Source of the DNA: Apiospora phragmitis
Lineage: Eukaryota; Ascomycota; Sordariomycetes; Amphisphaeriales; Apiosporaceae
NCBI GenBank assembly: GCA_038363925.1
Contig: JAQQWL010000005.1
Location: 1,860,001 to 1,924,000, forward strand
Direction of reading: 5' to 3'
Length of the DNA: 64,000 bases
Shown here in pieces: positions 57,285 to 64,000 of this stretch; position 1 is the first letter of the stretch, and the number at the start of each line of letters is the position of its first letter. A model generated the notes under the pieces. That model was not told the DNA's origin, did not search any database, and worked only from the letters and a program-made list of their open reading frames with translations. A program made the position numbers and the translations under genes.

Positions 57285-58680
57285 ATGCGCTGCTCAGCTG
57301 GCATCCTCGCCCTCGCGGCAGTAACGAACGTTCATGCCGGACTCGTCGTGAAACCTCATCAGCACCAGCATCATGGTGACCTGGTCGCGCATCGCGCGGT
57401 CGCCAAGCGAGAGCCGGGGCTTTTGGGTCTCGTCAATGAGGTTACGGGACTCCTTAGTCTCGACGACGCGCTCCAGCTCCTGGACGACGTCACCGACCCC
57501 GTCCTCCAGCTCGACATCCTCGACCGCGTCCGGCCCCGCCGCGGCGGGGCCGCCCGCGAGCCCCGAGCAGGTCCAATCCGTCGTGCGCGATGCCTTCGGC
57601 ACTCTGCCGCCCAACCTCCCCAAAGCAGCCGCCAAGCTCATCAGCGCCGGGCTCCTCGGCAGCGGCACCGGATTAGTAGTATCTGCCCACGCGCCCTACT
57701 CCCTCCCCGAGGCGCAGCTGCGCGCCGCCCTCCACATCCCCGCGGGCTTCACCTACTGCGCGCAAGCCGCCCGTCCTCTTCGTGCCGGGCACGGGCTCCT
57801 ACGACGGGCAGCGTCTTCGCGCCCAACCTGCGCAAGCTGCTGGGCAACGTCGGCTACGCCGACCCCGTCTGGCTCAACGTGCCGCACGCCATGCTCGGCG
57901 ACGCGCAGCAGAGCGCCGAGTACATCGCCTACGCCGTTCACTACGTGTCCGCCATCACTTCGAAGGGCGCGAGCGCGCGCAAGGACATCAGCCTGATCAC
58001 CTGGTCGCAGGGCGGGCTGAGGTTCCAGTGGGCCCTGACATTCTGGCCATCGACGCGGGCGCGCGTGGCCAACTTACTCGCCGTCGCGGCCGACTTTCGG
58101 GGCACTACGGTCGCGGACCTGCTCTGCACCTCCGTGGCGGCGGGGGCGCCAGTGCCAGGCCTCTTGTGTGACCCGGCCACGAAACAACAAAACTACGACT
58201 CCGCGTTCGTCCGGGCGCTGCGCCGGCACGGCGGCTGCAGCGCCTGTGCCCACGACGTCGCTGTACTCGGGCTTCCTGGACGAGATGGTGCAGCCGCAGC
58301 AAGGCGCCTCGGCCTCGGCCCACCTCGACGACACCCGCAAGGTAGGCGTCGCCAACGTCGAGGTCCAGCAGGTGTGCGGGCCCGGCACCGTCGGCGCGGG
58401 CTTCTACGAGCACGCGGGCATCCTGATGCACGCCCTCACGCACTCGCTGATCGTCGACGCGCTGACCTATAACGACGACGGTGGGCCGGCCGATCCCTCA
58501 CGGCTTGATCTTGGCGAAGTGTGCGCGCGCTTGGCGGCGCCCGTGCTCGGGCTCGCGGACGTCGTCGCGACGGAGGCGCTGATGGTCACGGGGGCGGCGC
58601 TGTTCTTGCTAGGGTACCCGGCGTTGTTCCCCTATGCTGCTGCTGCGCCCGCGCCCGCTTCTTCTTCTTCTTCTCCGTGA
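57285..58680 (+). CDS. Secreted CALB-type lipase, at least four frame breaks
   Basis: An alpha/beta hydrolase related to Candida antarctica lipase B. The signal peptide is MRCSAGILALAAVTNVHAG. A pro-region leads into PEQVQSVVRDAFG. The oxyanion-side motif is PPVLFVPGTGSYDG and the nucleophile elbow is LITWSQGG at about 58000-58012 (Ser in WSQGG). The acid residue is in SGFLDEMVQPQ, and VCGPGTVGAGFYEHAGIL supplies the catalytic His. These come in family order but in different frames. Breaks lie near 57530-57545, 57760-57770, 57800-57812 and 58230-58245. About 465 aa would result, longer than the CALB core, with a hydrophobic and Ala/Ser-rich C-terminus. As written no single frame encodes the enzyme. 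The region is extremely GC-rich. Confidence 0.82.
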
Positions 58681-61600
58681 ACGGGCAGGGCCGGCACGTA
58701 ATTCCAGTCATTTGTGTGTGTGAGTGAGAGAGCAAGAAAAGGTGAAACCACGATGCCGGGAGAAATGTTCCTTGTACAGAGTCTATCCTTTGGGAAAACA
58801 GTCGATTCTCCCCGGGAGATGGATGGTGTGAAGGAGACTTGAGATGGAGCTGGCTTGCCCCTGAACGGCGAAGCTGTGAGTGTTTTGCGTCCATCATCAC
58901 CAGCTTCGAATACCGTGTATACCATCGGCCTAAATAGCTTAATGACATTGCTATTCCTTATTGTTAATATGTTGTTTTCGAAGACGGCCTTGTTGATGGA
59001 TTTTGGTGTTTGTCAAGGAGGCCTGTTTCTAGGTTGCCAAAGTCAAATAGGGGTAGCTCGTATATTTTGACTTGGAAGTATTGCACTTACCCACAGCCTT
59101 CTTCCCAGCGATTCTTTCCTTCCTAAATAAGCCAAAGTCTCGTGATAGATCGGGCACTCATTCGACATCAGGCTCTCACTCACTGACCAATGCCGTCGCA
59201 TTCCCAAGGGATATTGTTATTGCCCAAGATCGCATATATCGCATCTCATACTCGCGTTAACCCACTCTGATTGTGTCTTTCTTTCTTTTTTTGTTTCTTT
59301 TCTCTCTCTTTACACGTGACCGGAACACCAGACAGCCAAGCTACCTGCCAGACCACGCCTCAGCCCAGCAAACCTTCTTCCAAGCCACTGTCGGCAGCAT
59401 CGTCAAGGCAAGTACGTGCCCAACTGGCTACCTACCTACCTAGTTCGGCAGTCGAAACGAATCCGGCCGACTAGAATTACCTCGGTGTGTTTTGGGCAAG
59501 ACCAATGTAAAACGACGCGCACACTCCGCACGTGGCAGACTGATGATGATGATGACTGACCGACGGATTAAGTTTACCGGTGCGAGGGGAAATCCGGGGT
59601 ACGAACTGGACAACCGAACGAACGAACGAACGGACGGACGGGTAGGTAGGTTAAAACAAACAAGCCAACACCGCCAGGATCAACCTGATAGAGCCTCTTC
59701 GTGCGGCTCTTTTTCGCTTCGCGTCCGAGCTACTGCGACTGCGGGAACTAGGTTTGTCGTTTGTCAGTCGGAACTAGCCTTACGTCCGTTCTCAAAGGTT
59801 GCCTGCCGCCCCCAGCGCCGGTCCCAATTTTGCATTTGTGTCTGCATATTTGAGCCGCAATGCAATCATCGGTTACGATCCCGGATCAGCAAAGCGGCCA
59901 GATCCTTGAACCAAACGCCACACACGCCAGTCCGTCCGGGCGCACAAACGACGATGTCCTACAAATACATACGCAGTCAGGGCAACTTCATCTCTGTTAC
60001 TCTAACAAAGATACCTGGCGTTAGGGGAGTTAAGTAAATGCAAGTAGCGCCCTACCTTTAATCTATTGGGTCAAAAGAGCTCCGAATTTGAAGGTTTAGA
60101 AAAGGAATGATGTGCCGAAAGTATTCAAAGTCACAGCGCATGCCAGAGAGAGAGAGGAAGGTTGGCATGAAAACCCCCGGCCGGCTACCCCAACTTAGTA
60201 TCGTTGCTAGCATACCGCCGTAGCCAAGATCGCTTTCTGCTTGTGTGGGATTGACGAGCAAAGGACATGACTGACAATGCTGCCCGCAACTAGCTACTAA
60301 CATCTTACTGTCTTGGATCACACCACCCAGACAGTGTCTGTTAGTGTACTTACTGCTGCTGCTGCTGCCACACACGCACACACTAGCCGCATACACGCTA
60401 ACACAGCCAAAGACCCCTTTTATTGGCCGACGCATTTGCAGTCTTACCACCCCAGGACTGACCTTGGAGAAGCAACAGCAAAAACAAAGAAAGAAAAAAC
60501 CCCTGGTATCCGCTCCACTGGAAAACCAGACCCAACCCATTGGAAACCTGTACATAGCTCTCTTACATACATGCATGTACACCATACCATACCATACCTA
60601 CTTTACTTACCCCTCACCCTCACCCCCTCCCCTCATCGTGCTGCAGGACAACCCAGGGGAGTGACTCGGAGAAGGACAGGAATACCTTGCTAGCTGCCTT
60701 ACCTAATCGAAGAAAGAATTCGAACAAGTAAGTGCCTTGGAAGTTGGAGAAAACGACGACGAATAGATGGGGCCTGCTGTCTACCACCACTATTGCTTGG
60801 GGGCAGCGCGCTACCGTCCCAAGTGCCGTCCAATAGTCGTGTAAACGTCCCGCAGATAGTATCTAGTAGTCTGCATTCGTTCCTGCAGGGCAGGGGCATT
60901 TATCCATTACATGCATCTTGCTTGCTTGCTCGTTGACCCCCTCCCTCGGGACCTTCCTTGCCAGGACTAAATAGATCCAGGGAGACTGAGACGACCCTAA
61001 TCTTAGCCTGTCTAAGACGGCCGCCATCAAATGCATGGGTTGACATGTTCTAATCAGAGAAATGATTTAATCAGGATGATGGCTGACTGCTTAGGAATGG
61101 CTGAGAGACAAGACAACAGTGGTTTCTGCTCAGAAGGGACAGGAAGTACTCGCATTTTTCTCTTTGTTTGGCAATAAATACATACAGCCGGTCCTCTGCC
61201 CCTGACAGAATCTCAGATTCTCATAACTCTCACACATGCCGATTATCGTAAGGATGCATCGCACAACGTAAACAACAACATCAACTCCCCAAGAGCAGAA
61301 AATCTGCTCTTCCAGCATAAATGCAACCCATGTCTATCCCTCAGTCCGATACCGAACAACCTCCGCAACTGCTTTTTCTGGTATCTCCCCCAAGCCAAGA
61401 AAAATAGAAATGCCGAAATGTTAGACGCGAGCCTGAACCGCAAAGAAAATGCAACCGTTCCGTCTATTTGCACACCCCAAATCAAAACAAGAAAAAACGA
61501 ACCAGATAAAAACACGAAGAAAGAGCTCAAGCAACTTGCCCCAGTCTCGCCATGATGAAAGTCGGCTCTCAAAATAAAGAGGCGAACTATGAGCGGAAAA

Positions 61601-61702
61601 TTGCTGCGCAGAGCAACAACAAAACAGGGTCGACGCAAAGCGACCAGGTATCAGTCACAACGCCGAGCATATCATCAATGAACACCCGAGACGCCTGGCA
61701 AT
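58681..61702. other. 3-kb spacer, no supportable gene
   Basis: A 181-codon ORF at 59492-60037 is low in complexity and arises partly from CGAA/CGGA repeats. Other ORFs are short. Simple repeats occur at about 59615-59650 (CGAA, CGGA, GTAG) and 60580-60600 (ACCAT). Confidence 0.45.
59615..59650. repeat. Compound CGAA / CGGA / GTAG tetranucleotide repeat
   Basis: Consecutive short runs of three related tetranucleotides. Confidence 0.75.
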
Positions 61703-63990
61703 TTACTCATCGTCACGCTTCTCATCCTTGCGGATCCTCTCGCTCCACTTTCTCTTGCCAACGCGGGTTTCATAGTGAGGGGCCACGGTTTTGACGTCTT
61801 GCATGACCGTCTCAATCGCGGTGCGTGTTTTGTTGCGATAGCAGTCCACTACATCAATTCAGCCCTGGCCGTCATCCGGAGATTGGGGGTGCGTAGATAT
61901 GCTTACAGGCTCTTTGCAGGAAAATGGTTCTGCCCGAGAAGACACGGCTTTGCAGCCAGGCCATACGGTAACCGAGGTCGTTCAGCCGGACTTCCTTGCC
62001 ACGGGTGGTCTTGCGGGTTCGAGGAATGGCAACTTCGCCGTCCGATCCATCCGACATAGGCACCTTGACCATGGACCGGCCTCTGCCATTGTTGCCACGA
62101 GATCGGCCGGTGCGGCCTCCCTCGACCTCAACCTCGTCGTCGCTCAAATCCTCCTGGAAAAACTGGCTACCGGTGGCACTCGGAGGAGGGCTTTGCATCT
62201 CGCGCGGGAAGTAGCTACGAGGGAACACCGACGAGCTCTTGCGGAATGAGTCGGGTATCTCCTTGGTGTCGACACTCTCCAACGTGACACGAACGCGCAG
62301 GCGACAGCCACGTTTGTTGTCTTCAACCAGGATGAACTTACGCTTCTTGGCTTCCGGGATGTCAGGGGAAGAGACCCTCCGGGTTCTCGTCCTCGTCCCG
62401 GGTATTGCGGGCAGCGATGGCTCCTCCGTGGTGGGAGGCACCGCTGATGCCATCATGAATGGGAGGCATGGAGGATCCAGAAGCAGAGTTACTAGGGTAG
62501 GGTTGAGGATAACCGTTAAAGACCTGGGCGGGTCGGACGTCATCCGAAGATCCAGAACCCGGTCCGGTAGGGGCCTGGTGGTGGTGATGGTGGGCCTCGT
62601 CCATATATTCGCCGTCCCTGTTCACACCATAGCGGATTAGCCAGGGACCAGAACCAAAGCCGTGGAAATCAGCAGGGGGGGGGAGATAATCAGTGTGCAG
62701 CGAGGGGCTTAAATGCGACAACCAATCAATTCGGGCCATTGGGGAATCCCGACGCCAAAACGCAGTAGCAATACAAGGAGGTGTGCAGGAGTGAGAAGGG
62801 TGCCAAAAGGTAACAGGTATAAAGGTATGTTGTTGTGTGTGCAGTGGGTGCGAAATAATGCAATGCCATGCAACTTTTGCCAGCAGACAAATGACGACTA
62901 CTGGTTCGCCGCCACCCCTTAACTAGAGGGACTAAACAGTGCAGCGAAACCAACTAGATAATGTACAGAGCAGTTCCAGTTTCCTTCCAGTAAACAAGCC
63001 CCCCATGCGCGCCTTGCGGTCATCTGCCGCTATATAACAAGAAAGTGACCAAGCAGCCGGTCCAAAAGAATTCCAAACGCACAAAAAGGTATAGTGATGA
63101 TGGAGGTATCATGTAATTGCACAGTAACGACAACAACAACGCATCAATCACATTTGGTGAAACATACCGACTTCATCTCCACCCTGACCATTACCGTCCT
63201 GGTGATGGTGGTGCATGCCCGGACCCATGCCGCTCATGCCAGGCTTCCCCATGGAGGAGCTATTACCGGGGCCCATGGAACCAGGGGCTGGGATCCCTGC
63301 CGGGCCACTAGGACCGGACATGTGTGTTGGGTGAGGTGTCGAAACCGCCTTGCGATTGTTCATCTTCGCCATACGCCGCACGCGTCGACTTCGCAGTCGC
63401 GGGTCCTGGTTGCTGTTGCGCCAGCTATCGACTGCCCGTTGGATTAGGCCTCTCTTGCCACGCAGGCAGGGGTTTAGTTGAGCGAGCGCCCAGCCCACAG
63501 TGTTGCACTCCGTCTCATATTGCAACCGGTTGCCACGGTACTGATCCTTGGGACAGCATGCGCGGGGATAGACGCAGTTCTCTGTCTTGAAGTCGCTAGC
63601 AAGCTCATCGGTGTTCACCGACTCCACATCGCATCGAATGGTGTACTCCATCTTGACGCGGTCGCGAGAGTATTCAAACGCGATCCATTGGACGCCATTG
63701 TTGTCTTGCCTGACCACCAGGGGAGTCGTTGCGGGTATAGGGCCCGGGGCCGCGTTGTTATTAACACCGGGCGTAGAGCCCGTCGGCGTCGACAACGGAG
63801 GAGCGCCATTTTGACTATGCTGTGGTGTGCCCAATGGGCCTGATGAAGGGCGCTGTAGTTGTGGCACTTGCGGTTCCATTTTGGTGTGGCGAGGGCTTCC
63901 CGTCATCGCTGATTGCGCATGCTGGTTTGTGTGCTGCGTCATTGGGTGCTGTGGCGCCTGAGACATCATCATGTTATTTTGCGATGCCAT
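61703..63990 (-). CDS. Fungal protein with two DUF8032-like domains, two frame breaks
   Basis: A conserved ascomycete protein of unknown role. My model has exons 63990-63168, 62617-61907 and 61848-61703, compensated length 559 aa. The Gln/Met/His-rich N-terminus is disordered. Domain A (about residues 100-215) runs from WIAFEYSRDRVKMEY through CVYPRACCPKDQY to KRGLIQRAVDSWRNSN and ends RSRRVRRMAK. A His/Gly/Ser-rich linker follows. Domain B runs from KKRKFILVEDNKRG through VFPRSYFPREMQ and LNDLGYRMAWLQSRVFSG to RTIFLQRALDCYRNK, ending ETRVGKRKW. The A and B blocks align, so it is an internal duplication. One base is missing at the exon 2 border (C run 62616-62618) and one is extra at 62365-62368. 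Basic stretches suggest a nuclear, perhaps DNA-binding, role (inference). The frame is still open at the window edge, so the start may lie beyond it. Confidence 0.78.
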
Positions 63991-64000
63991 CGAAGGGTGA

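Noticed and set aside
59492..60037. 181-codon plus-strand ORF
   Set aside because: Composition follows simple repeats (CGAA/CGGA); no domain, no splice support.
61703..63990. Velvet-family regulator
   Set aside because: The blocks do not match velvet domain motifs and fit a duplicated DUF8032-like domain better.

Overview
The window looks like nuclear DNA of a filamentous ascomycete (Pezizomycotina). Genes lie on both strands with no operons. Introns are short, with GTAAGT/GTATGT-type donors and C/T-AG acceptors. The gene set is typical of moulds: ATG29, a fused ARG5,6 precursor, an SNC1-type synaptobrevin, a GH76 cell-wall mannosidase, Mid2-like and other single-pass membrane proteins, and a CALB-type lipase. 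The ARG5,6 wording feels closest to Eurotiomycetes, but that is a weak impression.

Layout. 1-10.2 kb: ATG29 (+), an Asn/Ser-rich CCCH-like zinc-finger gene (-), a small single-pass membrane protein (-) and aspartate-semialdehyde dehydrogenase (-). 10.9-20.8 kb: GH76 enzyme (-), synaptobrevin (+) and an uncharacterised ABM-like protein (-), separated by long spacers. 25-34 kb: ARG5,6 (+), a SET-domain protein (+), a four-exon small secreted protein (-) and a Mid2-like sensor (-). 34.2-42 kb: a stretch of almost 8 kb without a supportable gene. 42-64 kb: a very large coiled-coil protein (+), a Gly-rich two-helix membrane protein (-), an amidohydrolase (-), a small Asp/Glu-rich ORF (+), a lipase (+) and a two-domain DUF8032-like protein (-) that reaches the window edge.

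The strongest cross-cutting signal is that about eight to nine genes are interrupted by single-base frame changes, roughly twenty in all. Many lie in homopolymers, and family-like or gene-like protein sequence continues at once in a neighbouring frame. ATG29, HOM2, the Mid2-like sensor, the giant coiled-coil gene, the Gly-rich gene, the amidohydrolase, the lipase and the DUF8032-like gene show this; the ABM-like gene probably does. ARG5,6, GH76, SNC1, the SET gene and the secreted protein are clean. The simplest reading is residual indel error in the assembly rather than mass pseudogenisation, and the CDS spans below are annotated on that basis with each break listed.

Functionally the genes do not form one pathway. 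Two amino-acid biosynthesis genes (HOM2, ARG5,6), autophagy and secretion genes, and several cell-surface or secreted proteins are scattered as expected for a fungal chromosome. I did not find a coherent new multi-gene system. The most interesting items are a 10-nt microexon in ATG29, a protein with a duplicated DUF8032-like domain, the approximately 2,500-residue coiled-coil protein of unknown function, and the frame-break pattern itself.
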